Below, one piece after another: positions 1-12,811 of a DNA stretch of 64,000 nucleotides (the stretch's first letter is position 1; every line of letters starts with the position of its first letter). Origin of the DNA: Phytoseiulus persimilis. Its lineage: Eukaryota > Arthropoda > Arachnida > Mesostigmata > Phytoseiidae. The notes beneath the pieces are model-generated. The model had not been told where the DNA came from. It saw only the letters and a program-made list of their open reading frames with translations, and did no database searches. The stretch spans positions 361,001-425,000 of the forward strand of contig JAQZDE010000012.1 in assembly GCA_037576195.1 (NCBI GenBank). Reading direction: 5' to 3'. The translations under genes were made by a program, and so were the position numbers.

Positions 1-101
1 CCTAAGAATTCCGCTGGATCGGCACGATCCTCTACGCGGATGCTTCCATCCTCATAGATTCCAAAGGTACGAGAACATGTTCCGCATCTGATGTGAGGCA
101 T

Positions 102-3100
102 CGCTCACGGAAGCAACGACCGAAAGAGCGAATCCGCCGTGGATCGCTTCGAAAAGGGCAGTCGCGAGAACTCAGCTAGCGAAAGCTGTTTCGCACCGAG
201 AGTACGCAGCCCGTCTCGGCTGAGAAAACCTGTACGAACTTCAACGAGCTCTACAGGTGGATTTCTGATTGTACAGAAGGCGTAAAAGTCAAGATGCAAC
301 AGAAGAAACGATTATTTAAATCACCACCGACGCTTCGGAGGAAACGCTGTTCTGATTCGTGAAACACTTAGCTAGGATCAGACGAGCTCTTCGACAGCGT
401 GGAACCGAGCTGCGCCGAGTCACAGACTCGACACGGAGCACGTGTTTCGTGGTCGCAGTCGAAGCATAAGCGGCCGCGTGTGCAATCTGTTGGCGATGCT
501 ATTATAACGAAGCCGGGACCACGCTCCTGGCCCGTTAGTGTTTTCCGTGTTTATGCTAATATTTGTCTTTTGAGCCAATTCATCTCAGTTAGTCTCCCTC
601 GACACCAACCGCGGCCCTAGTCTGTACAATGAATGAGCGGACAAACGAAGTGGATGACACCCCGAACGGGGTTGCTCCAAAACTAGAATTGAGACACACT
701 TGTCTGCAAGACGTGCCCGTCCGTGCTCTGACTGATCTTTCGTGTCCAACTGACTGCATCTGATTCAAAGCCTGCGATCCGATGAGAACCGAAGGCTCGA
801 TCGTCAAAATATCAACTGAACAATAAAGCGAGCTCTCGTCGTTACGGGAGACCATGAATATTTCGTACGGCTTTCATCATAACGAAGGGCTGGTTGACAT
901 TTAAGGTTTCGAATCATCAGAGGGGAATACAAAACTTCCGAAGCTATCAGTTCTTCAGGGCTCTTCTCCACGAAATAGGGGCGGTCCGGATTTCCGGCGA
1001 AACTCCCAAGATTTGACGGGAGAAGATTGGAACTTGATTCAGGTTACGAACCGAAGATCGGCTTGTGCCCGACCTTGACCATGCGTAGAATTGCAGAGGT
1101 CGTCGAAGGATAGGGATCGTCTCACTCGAGTTCCCAAGGTGACCATCTCAACGCCCAGCGGGATCGAGTCAAGATCGATATTCCCTCGCGAGGCGATGCT
1201 CCACGAATAGGCCACGATCTCGGCAAAGGTGGGACTATCCGAGTAAGTGACGTACACTGCGATCAAGATGGCTACGAAAGCGAACAGCGACACCGGTGAC
1301 AGCGCGCCGTCGGCGACGTCTCATTGTCGTGGGGGCCGCCTGCAGAAGTCTACCGGAATCGAACTCAGCAACCACTGACTGTATGCGCTCCTGTCGGCTC
1401 GGCTGGTCGGTGAATGGTAACGACTTGTCGGTGATCTACGGCTGGATGAGGCGGCTCAAAACACGAGGATGACGCCGACAACGGCTCCATTCATTTGAGA
1501 ACACAGTGAGCGTTCTCCTTTTCCAGACTGTTTAGTTCAGTCAACAGCCGCAAAGAAATTCGTTTGTTGCTATCGTCATTCATGCCGCTGCTGCCGGCGG
1601 AGCCGCCGTCAACGGCGTCGTGGTCGTCGACGCCGTCATCATCGTCATCGACAATGAGCAGAACAAGCGACTGCGATCCATGAGAACTGATGAGACAAAC
1701 GCGACATGAGTGCGTCCCGTAGAGCCTGGGAACAGCTAGATCAGGTGAAGCCATCAATCTGAGAGCTTAGATCCCGCAAAACCTCGATTCACTTTGACAT
1801 AACAATGCAGCAGCGTCGCTCGCAGAGCAGCCGCCGCCGTGACCGCCGAGAACACAAAATCACTTCTCGGAATAGCTTCAAGATTAAGTAGACGAGGAGC
1901 GACGCGCATTCCTCTTCAACCAATACATTGGTTTCTGGCGAGATGGAACAGACGTGGAGCATATTCGGGAAATAACCGTGCAGGAGGGCAATTAATGTCG
2001 CCGTCTATAGTTGTCGCCGAGCGAGAGGAACCGATAATTAGATACAAGCAATCTAAGAGCAGATATTCCATGCCTCATCGAAAGGAATTGAATTATGCAC
2101 TCGTTTCCCGTCCAGTTTCTCTAACTGATTCCGAACATTGGTCAAGAGGCAATCGGATTCCGTGAATGGGACACGCCCCGATCGGGAGCCGGGATGGGCA
2201 TCCGTTCATTCCGCGGGAAAATCGTCGAGTTGACTTTTCCCCCCGAGCCCCCGATCCCGAGGAATCGATTCTAGATTAAAATGGACGCATTCGTTCCGTG
2301 ACGGGTTCGGAATTAAGGTCAAAAACCACCACGACTGCGAGGAGTTAATTGTACGCACATCAGAGCGAACTTCACAATCATAGATCGAATGTTGATCCGA
2401 GGATCGCCCCGCAGTCTCGATCGAAGGCGCCGCCACCCCGACTTATTCCGTTACCGTTGTGTAGATAACCCTCTGTTCGTTTCCAGATCTCTCCGGGTCA
2501 ATGGCTATCTCGGACCGATCCCGTTGATCGTGCAAGTTCTAACGACCTCGCAGAATCAATGGAACTGTGTGGCCCAATCGACGACTGTCAACCTGTTCAA
2601 CTCAAAGAATTCAATCGGCTGCTCCGTCAGTCTGGGAGCTCGGCAGCCAGACAGTTATTGACGCGCAATGACCGACGTACACGAATGGGCTCAATAATTG
2701 ATATCTTCCTCCAATCGACGGTCTCTGAAGCAGCTTGTCGGCCGGAAACTATCTTCTCCGAGCTGGGAAGCAACGTTGGATTGTAGTAAGTGTCATCATA
2801 GTCGATAGTCAGCCAGCCATCTGTGACAGCAGCGACATCACCGATAGAACCAGCGGAGGTGCACAATTTGTACGGAACGGCAAGCCAAGCAGGCAGCTAA
2901 CCGACTTCGGCGGCAACGATGCTCCAGGTCAACGCCAAACGTTACGGGGTGTGTTGTTGCTGACTGACTGACTGGCGCTTGGCGGGCAGGGAGGCAGAAA
3001 GCAGAAAGACAGACGGGCTTGTTGGTTCATCCGTTCGTTCGCTCGCTCGCTCGCCCGCCGAAGAAGTCGCTTGGCTCGCGGGCTTGAAGAAGTCACTTGA

Positions 3101-5764
3101 ACACTGTCACATCGGCTCGTAGATCTGTGTATACATCAGTGGCCGAGGACAACCGACATCTTTTCCGTTCCCTGCGGAGGGGTCGCAGAAGGAGGCTCCC
3201 TGAACCTTTGAAACAAACGTTGCTTTCTATTCGTAGCTATCGGTCCAAAGGCTCTGAATTGGGGCGAACGAGATAATCGTTCATCACTTGCTGGAAAAAT
3301 ATTCATCAATGTTCGATGGGAGGCTTCCAACATGAGCTCAAGCATTTGTTTATCCGAAGGTGCAGACTCGGGGCATCTTGTCGACGATCTAAACGGTCCC
3401 GGATATAGACATGTTCCGATCTTGTCGAGTTTCCGGCAGCTTCAGAAGACCAGTTCAGCTGCTAACGGGAAAAGTTGCGGTGCAAGAAAGCACCAATTTT
3501 TTCGCCCTTCAAGAGGGAATCTCGTTCTCGGAGCGGTAAACCGAACCACGGAGCGGAGGACCGACGGCTCCTTGACATGTTTCGCAGTGTTCCAATGGGA
3601 ATGGCAATTTTGGTAGTTGCAGCGATTTCGCTAAAAGTGTGCGATGCTCTTGGGCCACCGGCGTTAGAAAATCGGGAACAGGAGTTGGCGAGGCCGAAAC
3701 GGATGAGATCAGCTGTCTGTCAGCTGAGCAACTTCGTCGATGACGGCGAAGACGGGTCCGCGGGCCGGTTGGCAAGCAGAGCAAGGGTCGAAGCAAGAAC
3801 CTGACGGATACTAAGATGGATTCTGAAAAACGCTTTCTTACGCTTGATTTGCACTGCAGTGTAGGAGATGCGAACTGTTTCCTTTTGCGGGCGCAGTTGC
3901 CATGAACAGGAGCCAATCTGTCCGATGATGAATAATTCCTCGTGAGAGTCGGAGGGCCGACAGCTCCTTTTCCACAGCTCTGTTTCTTAGCTGGATTTCC
4001 GCTTGTCGTACCGAGCGCATAGTTCTTGGTTAGGCGTTAAGCGTTGACGGTTGCGGTTTTCGAACGCACGGGGTTCGTGTAACGATATCAAATCGACGCT
4101 ACACCGTCATGTTTCTGAGAGTTGAATCACAAGAAGCCAGCTCGGAATCTTCGCATTTCCTACGATAGTAGGAGCTTCACGTGAATTGCGTCAGACTACC
4201 CACACGGCCTAGATACTTTCGGTGAACGTACGGCTCCAACTGCAGTCGACATCGCGGCTGATCATGACGAATAGTCATAACACGACGAGGAAGACCTGTC
4301 GCCTCTCGTTGCGATTGCTGAATCATATCGTGAAATCGAAAACACTCCCAGAAGAACAAAACCACAAATTAAATCACCGGTCGAAAAGCTAACCGTGTAG
4401 CCTCTTTGACAGTCAGTCGAGCAGCCGACCGAACAGCCTACGAACCAAGCCGTGAATGAAAAAGCATTGCGCAAAGCTACTGCAAAGACCGGCGTTGTTC
4501 CAGAAGAATGTCAGTCAAGCCACCGGTTCTGCTTCGAGCCGCCAACGACTCGATTTGCCTCCGACGTTCGCTCTAGAATTTTACTCTTACAGTGCCGAAC
4601 CGGCGTCGAAAATAGTCCGGAGTTACGCCGAGCAGAGGAATGTAGCAGCCGAGTCGATTCATAAGGTCTACACGCAAGTCACGCTTAGCGTTGGACGGAA
4701 ACAATATGAGACACGGCGCAGAAGAAAAACCGTCGCTACTTGACCGCGTCACGTTGGCTAAGCAGCGAACTCGAGCGTTTCCCGGCTGCATTCTCCATGA
4801 AATTTCAAGCAAGAGCGAGAGCGAAGGACAGAACGGGAAAAATAGGGAGTCCGGGTCGTGAGAGACTGCTCCGATCAGAATTCGCGCCGGAGCGACACTC
4901 GCATCCTCGACCATGCACACTCATACCGATGACCGAGAGACATGATTGTCATCAACGCTCTGGAAGAGGAACGGAGGGCCTTCCTACCTGTTCCGAAAGG
5001 ATCGTTGAGTTTTCAGGAATAAACTCAAAAAAGCGTCAGCGATAGAATCGCGAGATCGTGTCAATCGAAACGCGGGAGTTTGGGAGTCCGATACGAATGT
5101 GGACTGTCGTCGCCAATCGTCAGAAAGTAAGGGTTTCTCTCCGGAGCGTACACTGATCGTTCCAGATCATCTTGGAACGCTTTCGGCAGCTCGGCTTTCG
5201 GTACCTCTCAACGTAAACATAGAGCGGAAATCTTAACGAAATCGAGCATAGTCCGTGGTGAGATGACAACAGCCAACTCTTGAATTTGGATCCGTCGCTC
5301 GGAGCAACTATATAGTTCGACCGCTACTCAGTAAAGCATTTTCTCGTGCTCCTTGTGGAGACAAAAACGATTCCTGGCTCAAATCTCGAAGCCGGCCCCA
5401 CGACATTCTCCAGGTGTCTGTTGACCAATGTTTGTTTGGTTGTATCCAAGCCCGCCCAAATCTGACTCTTTACCGAATGGTAGTAGCATATCGCATAACG
5501 TTTCTTTTAAATGGCCCATCCGACGCGAACCGAACTTTATCTACCTTCTTAACGGAGACGCACCGACTCCAGAAAATAGAAATAGTGGTTCAGCGTAATT
5601 ATGGACCTCGTTCCAAGAACCGGGCGCCATCTTGTAGCATCAACACCGGGCACCAGTTCCGCAGAGTTTTTCGAAAGTTTTGAAAGCTGCTTCGGAGGCA
5701 ATGACAGCTCTCAAGAAGGTTGAAAAGTCAATCGGCGAGAGCCCGTGCCTAACTTGCGACCTAC
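102..5764. other. Probable first intron of the afadin/canoe-like gene; no other gene recognised
   Basis: The strand and position of the afadin-like first exon imply that this whole stretch is its first intron (or intergenic), with exon 2 outside the window. I looked for the conserved exon-2 segment of afadin (DLEFHG) on the minus strand and did not find it. Several open frames of 60-135 codons occur on both strands, but at this GC content such frames are expected by chance. A minus-strand frame ending at about 1039 looks coding in composition but has no convincing acceptor or ATG. GC-rich simple repeats of CGCT/GACT type lie near 2960-3060. Confidence 0.4.
3577..3804 (+). CDS. Possible small secreted peptide precursor (weak)
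   Basis: An ATG opens a 75-residue frame that begins with a plausible signal peptide: MFRSVPMG, then a hydrophobic run AILVVAAISL, then a likely cleavage after CDALG. The remainder is hydrophilic, has a dibasic RPKR site about residues 42-45, one Cys and an acidic patch (VDDGEDG). That pattern resembles a propeptide, but no known neuropeptide motif is visible. The same frame stays open upstream to 3475, the Kozak context is weak, and a longer antisense frame overlaps. It may be chance or an exon of something larger. Confidence 0.25.
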   Translation: MFRSVPMGMAILVVAAISLKVCDALGPPALENREQELARPKRMRSAVCQLSNFVDDGEDGSAGRLASRARVEART

Positions 5765-5878
5765 CTCGTTGGGTTCCGAGAGCGCGAACAGGTCTAAACG
5801 ATTTGCATTCCATTGTGATATGAGGCTCCTCAGAGCCGAACGCTCTTCAAGTCGTTTGTCGAACTCCAGAGAAGTCAT
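5765..5878 (-). CDS. cno: Afadin/canoe-like protein, first coding exon (gene continues left of window)
   Basis: This 38-codon exon reads MTSLEFDKRLEERSALRS, then LISQWNANRLDLFALSEPNE. The WNANRLDLF core, preceded by an EER...L...I pattern and followed by S.P.E, matches the extreme N-terminus of afadin/canoe (human EERRKLADIIHHWNANRLDLFEISQPTE). Afadin is a Ras/Rap-binding, actin-linked scaffold of adherens junctions. The exon starts at an ATG with A at -3 and ends in phase 0 at a strong donor (GAG then GTAGGT). Human afadin also has its first intron at about this point. The Ras-association, FHA, DIL and PDZ domains would lie in later exons, none of which I found in the 5.7 kb to the left, so the first intron is at least that long. 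The symbol is used by homology only. Confidence 0.65.
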
Positions 5879-8342
5879 TTTATTTCTACGCGGCACAATA
5901 TATCCTGCAGAAGTGCACTAAACAGTTGGCATCACGCAGCGAAGCGCATAGTTTTCCTTCGAAATTCGCTTCCTAATCACAACACGGTGAACTTTTTGAA
6001 CATGACAATGAAAGTTGCTCGCAGGCAAGCAGGCTCACTCGCTCGCCAACCAGCTCGAAGCAGACACCACCACTATAGAGCCCAAGCAACATATACACGG
6101 CTTCTTCTGATGTCGCCTCGAGTGGCCACCGATTGGTTCACGACAGTCACGTGGTGTCCGATGCCGTGGCGGAGTCCTGTCATAGAAGCTTCGCCAGTCG
6201 GAGCACCCCCGTTGAACAGAGACGATTGACGCGATGAATACGTTTCAAACGCAGGACACGAGACGATGAGCGATTGCGGATTCTGTGCTCGAGATTCGGT
6301 GGCCAGCAGAATCGAATGGAGATCGCGAGGCTTCACGCGCAGCGAGCACGCATGTCCGGGATAGAAGGCTCAACAGGTGAGTTCTTTGGAGGAAGAGTGC
6401 TTCCCCGGCAGCAGGTGAGAGCTAGCGGCGGTGGTCGGTCGTCGGCGCTGCCACCGCTGCTACAGCATGAAAAAAGTATGAGCTCAGGGAAGAGGGACAA
6501 GCTTGTGGCCGTGCTGCTCTCAAGTGTGTCACTGGTTTGTTGGGGGAGGTATGACGTGAACGGGCTTCATTCTTACGGTGACACAGCCAACTCGGATGCT
6601 CATGAGCATTCGAAAACATTGCTTCGTCCATTATAGAAATCAGAGGTTTAGCCTTCTCATCTTATTATGCATGTTTCCGCTCCGGATCAAGGGATGGGGT
6701 GACCTCAAGACGCTCGGGGCTCGAAACAATCCGTACCATGAGCTCAGTGCATGCATATGATCATCATAGTAGCATCTCAGAAATCCCTGTTTTTTTTTCA
6801 CCGACGCATGAGTCCATGACTATCCCAGTAACTTGAACAATAGGAGAATGAGGAAGTCGGGAACCAATTGAAGGAAAGCATGTTGCATCAACCTGATGCA
6901 GACACTCGCACCTGCATTGCTGAGGGACTACGGAAGCTCCCGTTCTGAATAAAGCGTGTCGAAATCCGCGCAGATGTTAGAATACTACGCTTCGAGTGCT
7001 CCGTGAGATCCGCCGTACTTTGCGTGTCGGCGAAAAGTCTCAAGGTTCGCAGGTGGGTGCGCTCAACCTACTCAGGAACAGATTGCGCTCAAGCGTTCAA
7101 GTGAGAACCTTGCGGTTCAGATGGCCGATCAATCGCCAAACACGTGGGAAACATATTGAGGCGAGTACACCCGCTTCCGTACAAACAGTCCCCCGACAGC
7201 ATTCGGACCGCGATCATCGAAACGACTCGATCAGTGATATTGTTCAAACGGGCCACATGTGAGGATTCCATCCTCTTCTCACCGTGAAATTCTTCAGGAG
7301 CCCGAGACAGTTCATCAAACGAGTTGAATCAAAGACCTCGGCGTGGACTTTGATGCGGAAACATCCACGAGTGAAATAATCGATAAAAACTGCAACAATC
7401 GAAGAACGAAATCGAAGCCAACAGTTCCATCAGTAGCTTCCGTCTTTTCGATGCGACGCATGGCGGCAACAATGGTTTCAGAAGTATAACGGGTAACGTT
7501 TTGTCTCCCCTCGTTTTCCCGTCTTGTCCGATGTTGCAATCACAGATCGATGATGTCCTTGTCTAGCGCCTCCAGCAAGGTGTCCTTCACAATCGGATTC
7601 GGGTTAGCGGGTCTTCTTCGTAGTTTCGTTTGTGTTCGACTGGCGTGTATATTTGACCGAGGCATTCTGCTTCGGAGATTCGCCGCCAGTTCAACTACGA
7701 GCTGCTTATTACGTCATCAGGGCTTCCCGATCGTGAGGCCCACAATGTGGAACGGCTCTGTGTCGGCATCGTCAAGTTGGAGTCGCATCATGACACTTCG
7801 CTTCGTAGAGCATACCTTTGATATTCGTAGTCAATAGATCAGGGATACGATGTTGGGCCCCGTCATTCGCGAGCCCGGGTTTCGACTCGAGTTTGGGTCT
7901 CGAGAGGACGATACCGTAAAGAACGAGTGGGGACCTGTTAGCCTGGCTTATGGGGGTCACACGCTGCTGTATGGCCAATCATGGAGGCAGGAACCTGAAA
8001 GAATCAACCTGATCAACAGCGATGATTAAGGCATCGGACAAAGCTTGGGTAATGTCTGCCGCGCAGCCGCCAGTTTATGAACTAGATTTGGGATTTACGA
8101 GTCAAGTCCTTTGACGAACACCGCTGTTTGCAAACCCTTTTTTCGCGCCTCAGTGTGAGTTCGCGAACGTGTTGTGAGCTTGTAAGGCTGGTGATACTCT
8201 TGACGACTTATGCTCCACTATTCCTTTCGTCATTTCGGTCTCTCATGGGTTATAAGGATGCGTTTCCCTCCCGAAACTCGTATAAGCATTGACTTTGGGT
8301 TGAGTTGTACATGCCATCGGCGTTCAAGTCGTGCACTGCAGT
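5879..8342. other. No gene recognised between the canoe-like exon and the unidentified minus-strand gene
   Basis: This should hold the promoter and 5' UTR of the afadin-like gene (minus strand, just right of 5878) and, at its right end, sequence beyond the 3' end of the next minus-strand gene. Open frames up to 120 codons occur on both strands. A short + strand frame near 7677-7831 looks coding but has neither a clear acceptor nor a domain I know. I cannot support a gene here. Confidence 0.3.
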
Positions 8343-8348
8343 TTTATT
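8343..8348 (-). promoter_or_regulatory. Poly(A) signal of the unidentified minus-strand gene
   Basis: TTTATT on the + strand is AATAAA on the minus strand, 97 bases beyond the stop codon at 8445. This is a normal spacing for a compact arthropod 3' UTR and supports the gene model. Confidence 0.5.
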
Positions 8349-8444
8349 AGGAACTGTTTAGTTTGTAGATAAAATGGGGACAGTAAAATCTAAGAGATTG
8401 GAGACTCCGTTCGCTGTGAAACTTTCGACGTCAAGTTCGGGTGT

Positions 8445-10054
8445 TCAAGGGATGCCCGCACCCAATTCGATTTTCGGAATCCGGTTCAGCACTTTTGCGG
8501 TCGAGATGTATAAGCGGTAACCGACTGTTCGCGCATTCCTGAGGCAGTTGATCTCCTGGTTTTCGGTGTACCTCAACTCGTACGCGCGGTTGATGCGTAC
8601 GTTGTTTATTTCCGGCACAGGTCGCAAGGAATGAACTATACTCCGCGGTATGGAAGCTCGGTAAACATTCGAGCGCAACGGCGGGGAGCGGGTTCCGTGG
8701 CACGAGCCCGATAGACCAGTGACGCCGACTCTGCAAGGTTTCAGATGAAGAATTCAGAAACTAAGGCTCTCCAAACTCCACAGGGCGCTCTTAAATCGAA
8801 CCATCTACTCACGATTTCACGAACGTCAAGCGCCTGTTTTGCGCGTGGGTTTCACCCTCGAAGCTGTAGTCAGGTGACGGTGGGTTTCCAAGATTTTCGC
8901 TTCGGGAATCCGCTCTGACAAAACCGAACGACTCATCAAACCCCTCTCCTCCGGTGGAACCCCCAGAGCTCTCCCAACCTCTGGTCGATGGTGCAGCGAT
9001 AGGAGAAATATCGAGATCGGAGAGAGTTGCATCCAAAGGAATCGTGGACTCCAGCTCGACGGAATCGATTTTGGAACGGTCCGTTTTCAGTTGTTGATCC
9101 GGTCGCTCGCCGGGATTAGAGCTCCTGAAGAGGACACGATTGTTCTTGAATTGTAGTTGCTGATCGAATCTCGTTTCAGGTCTTGCCTTCGTCTGATGAC
9201 GTCAAGCAAGGAGCTCCTCGATGCTGTTATGCTCTCCTCGTAACCGGGCATTTCAACCCGCTTCATCCAGCGTTCAGAGCCTTGAACCCGGACCTGAGGT
9301 CTCTGTCTGATTCTCAGAGAACTGGTCCGCTCAAGTAAGACTTCCAGGCTGTTGACGGCGCAGTGGATCATAGGGTCGCGGAAGCCGACCGATAATCGTC
9401 TACAGAGTAACCAAGGATAACATGAACTGCAGCGGAATTCTGGTACAATTGAGCAGTCGGAGACTCCGAATTCCCCCGGCTGCAACGAGCTTTTGTCACA
9501 GCTAGATTGAGTGCAGAAGTTTGATATCTCGGGACATTCTCGAGAAGTCTACATCTTTGTTATGGAAAACAATCCCTGCAACACCCTCCATGATACCTAG
9601 GTGGACGACGTTCGTTAAGAGAGCTTCAGGCAGCCCGAAGGATGATCGCTATCAGAGGTTTTTCAACATCGACTCGAGGGATGGCCGCACAACAATGAGA
9701 AATACCCTCGTTGCCGTGAAACTTCACTGTAACAAGGTTTCAACTGTACGATCACTGAGAAAGCACTGAAACTTACGCTGTAGATGTATCGACTTCTCCA
9801 TCTATCGATTGTTGGAGTCCGGAATCGACCTCTGCAAGCTCAATGCCCGACCAGTTGCTGTGTGTAATTTCTGTCATTTTCCAAAACTGGGATTCCACGG
9901 GGTTCACCTCTCGAACAGCGTCCAATTGCGCCGGTGGGGGTTCACCGAACGCACATGCACGCTCGGTTGAGCGATGTCGCATCTGGCAGCTCGAGTTCGC
10001 GACGTTTCGTGCACACGTGAAACAGGGAGCGAGTGGAGACGGTTTCCAGGAAAT
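8445..10054 (-). CDS. Unrecognised multi-exon gene, C-terminal 362 residues (5' end not found)
   Basis: Four minus-strand exons join into one frame with a TGA stop: 10054-9777, 9399-9187, 9124-8813 and 8730-8445. Lengths are 278, 213, 312 and 286 nt with phases 0, 2, 2, 2, so the frame closes exactly. Donors are GTAAGT, GCAAGA (a GC-AG intron of 62 bp) and GTGAGT; acceptors are CTGTAG, CTTCAG and TTGCAG. The protein is hydrophilic and Ser-rich in the middle (SSGGSTGGEGFDESFGF) and ends with a more ordered segment containing RINRAYELRYTENQEI and GYRLYISTAKVL. I see no signal peptide, membrane segment or known domain, so I assign no function. An upstream open stretch on the same strand at about 10480-10800 (containing YEALALRFPYTFADWAHW) may be an earlier exon, but I could not find a junction that joins it. 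Confidence 0.6.
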
Positions 10055-12811
10055 CTGACCATTATTCACGATCCTGTATCTCTCTGAAAATCCACGTAGG
10101 AGACGAACGCGTAGGAATGGAACGGGGAATCTACATATTTTTTACACCAAGGCACCAATCTTCATCGTGTTCTAGACCGATTCATGCGGACTTGCATCTA
10201 TGCTTACATGTATCAGTACTTGATCGTCTTATTTGAAAGCTCATCGCGGTCGCGATGATCGAAAAGTTGAACAAGCAACTCTCAGTCAACAGCTATTGGT
10301 AACTAGACCCTTCCCCCACTCTCGGAAACGTCCATGCTTCTTCGCTCCAAGAGTACTCTCATGTTCAAGTTTCCTTAGAGCTACAGTCTTATCTCAGAGT
10401 TTGAGAGAGGGAGACTCGGTCAGGTTAGTGCTCAGCAGATGATGTAGCATTTCATTCGGGTCTGACGTTCCGAAGAGATTGAGTGAGCTCACTGCTCGTC
10501 GTGAACCCGTTCGGTCCTCCGAATCAGCAATCGAAACCATCGGACCCGAATGCCTGGATCCACCCCACGAGAAATATTCGATTTGAAGCTCTCGAGGCGC
10601 CAGTGCGCCCAATCGGCAAAAGTGTACGGAAAACGCAACGCCAGCGCCTCATACAGTGGACTTCGAGCGAATCTGTCTGTCAAGCGTAGATTGCGTGACA
10701 TTTTCGAAGGCGATGAGAGGGAAGCGGATCCGGTGCCCCCATTAATTTCGGAGCGAATCAGCTCCGTACGAATCGAGTCGAAGTGCCAGCGTGGCACCAG
10801 GTGGCGCTACGCCTCCCTCAAAGGAGAATAGTCCGCAAAAGATGAAAACCTTCCTCGCATTCTCGCTGGGATGAGATAGTCCCTAATACGCAGGTTCCAC
10901 CATTTTAAGCTCATGTTGGAATGGAGATTTGAAACTCTCTGCTAGGCGCACGCAAAAGGGGGAAATCTATGGAACGCATTTGAGGAACTCTGTTTTGACT
11001 CCACTAATAGGAATGGTCTACTCAATAGTTTCGAATCAGTCAGCTTTAGAAAAGCGCTAATGGGGTGGGCAAACGTATTGAAAACACATTGTGGGGTTAC
11101 CTTAAGGCCGAAACGACGCTGAGTGCCGATCTCGGCAGGTACCGCCATTTGGATCGATCGACTGCGGTTGATCGCGAAGAGTGTCAGTTGCTGAAGGTTT
11201 GAGAAGAACCCGTGGCGGCAACTCCCGGTGCCTGTCTCATAACCTTGCGACTATCCCTTAGCACCAGTCCGCGTTTTCCCATGGCTGCGTGGTAATCATG
11301 CGGAGTCACGGAGTTGATTCGAAAGCGTGGTCAGCCGATTCGTCAGACTTGTTGTGGATAGAGGAGAGAATAACCTGACAGGATAGGTCGAGCCCTCATA
11401 TAATTCGGTCACCCTTGGAACGTAGAAGAGAATTCTGCGAGAACGGGAGAAGGCGAAGCGAAGTAAATGAATTGCGCTGTCAGATGAGGAAACCTTAGTG
11501 CCATAATTCGATTCTCCGGCGTTAACGTAGCATAGAGCCGAGGGCCTTGTGCGTCGCAATCGGGGAGTGCATGCAGTGGTTTGGGAGAAAACTTTGAGGA
11601 ATATTGGAATGGAAATGAGTTCGAGAATGAATGCACAGAAGGCCATACAAAAAGATGAGTGGGTGAATCGATCGAAATCTTGATTCGTCATTCGAGGCTT
11701 GTTCGAAGGAAGCTTCCTGAATTCGTAACCTGTCCCTACAGACCTTGTACGCTCCTCGGTTGAGACTTTCATCCGCAGTTTTAGATGCTATCAGAACTGC
11801 AGAAGGTAATATTTGTTGACGAGATTTAGATGGCAGTTTGGATGGATGCATGTATGTATGGGGTTTCACATTCATTCTTCCCGCCAGGCGTCAACACTCT
11901 CCGATGAGAGACACTGCAGGGGTGGGTTCATTCAAATGCTCATTCAATCATCATGATTGCTGTTGGAGAAGGTCTCCAACCGAGATCGGAGCCTGAAGGA
12001 AATTGACCAGGTGATGTTGGAGAACTCACACAACACCGATTCCGTAGTTCCCCATCATCAAATTTTAGGGGAAAATAGCTTTTTCTCGATTTGTTGAAAT
12101 GGGAGAAGTCTCAATCAAAATTATCAAGCGGTGAAAATCTCCCCATGTTCTCGACCCGCGCTCAGTTTCCTCCAAGAGTTGAATCGAAAAGAGGAAGTCC
12201 ATAGTGGTTGCCTCTCCTTCATCAGGCTGGTGTGGAGAAGGGTTGCCGTCGTGCACTTCATCCGTTACGAGGGAGCAGTGCAGCACCAGTATGTCGTTCT
12301 GCCCTCCTTGAGATTCTGTGTCGGTGGATCTCCCTCAGGTTTCCGTTCCTAAGCCCATGCTCCATGCTGCACAACCTTCTTTCTACAGCCGTGAGCACGC
12401 TTCGGTGGCGATGAATCTGAAGTAGACTTTGGCGGACTTCCCGAGAGAAAACGCGTTTCTTTCCGGCACGAGAGAGCTTGCGGTCTCGAAATGGCGTCCA
12501 TCGACTCCACGCATCCTTCCACGTGTGAATAGATGTGTTCGCGAGACTCGGAAGCCGATTGTGACAACTCAAACTGCCATCTCTCAACGGTCTCAGAACC
12601 AGCGAGACCTCCCAGGTTATTCGAACTTCGCTTCCCGGAGTAACCGAGGTTCCTAGGCGGCACGTCTCTTAGTCAGTTGGTTATCATGAGCTCGTCCAGC
12701 TTTTTCGGTCCGCCATCCATTTTTAGATCAATCATTCCATATTCACTTCATAGTATAAAGTAAAGACAGTAAAGAAAGAAGGGGTTATCGGACAGCACAC
12801 ATGGACAGAGA
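10055..12811. other. No gene recognised; may contain 5' exons of the unidentified minus-strand gene
   Basis: About 10480-10800 on the minus strand has coding-like composition and could be upstream exon(s) of the 8.4-10.1 kb gene. From 10.85 to 12.8 kb I see only overlapping open frames. The longest is 158 codons on the minus strand at 11296-11772, has no recognisable motif, and overlaps other open frames on the same strand. Confidence 0.3.

Noticed and set aside
1..101. Minus-strand frame at the left edge reading MPHIRCGTCSRTFGIYEDGSI
   Set aside because: It looks coding and could be a gene running off the window, but it does not match afadin exon 2, and the only upstream donor is 21 bases away, too close for an intron.
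1039..1293. Minus-strand frame with a hydrophobic start and good codon composition
   Set aside because: An in-frame stop lies just upstream and there is no ATG or convincing acceptor, so I could not build an exon.
11296..11772. 158-codon minus-strand ORF
   Set aside because: Several frames of this length are expected by chance at about 50% GC. It overlaps two other open frames and has no motif.
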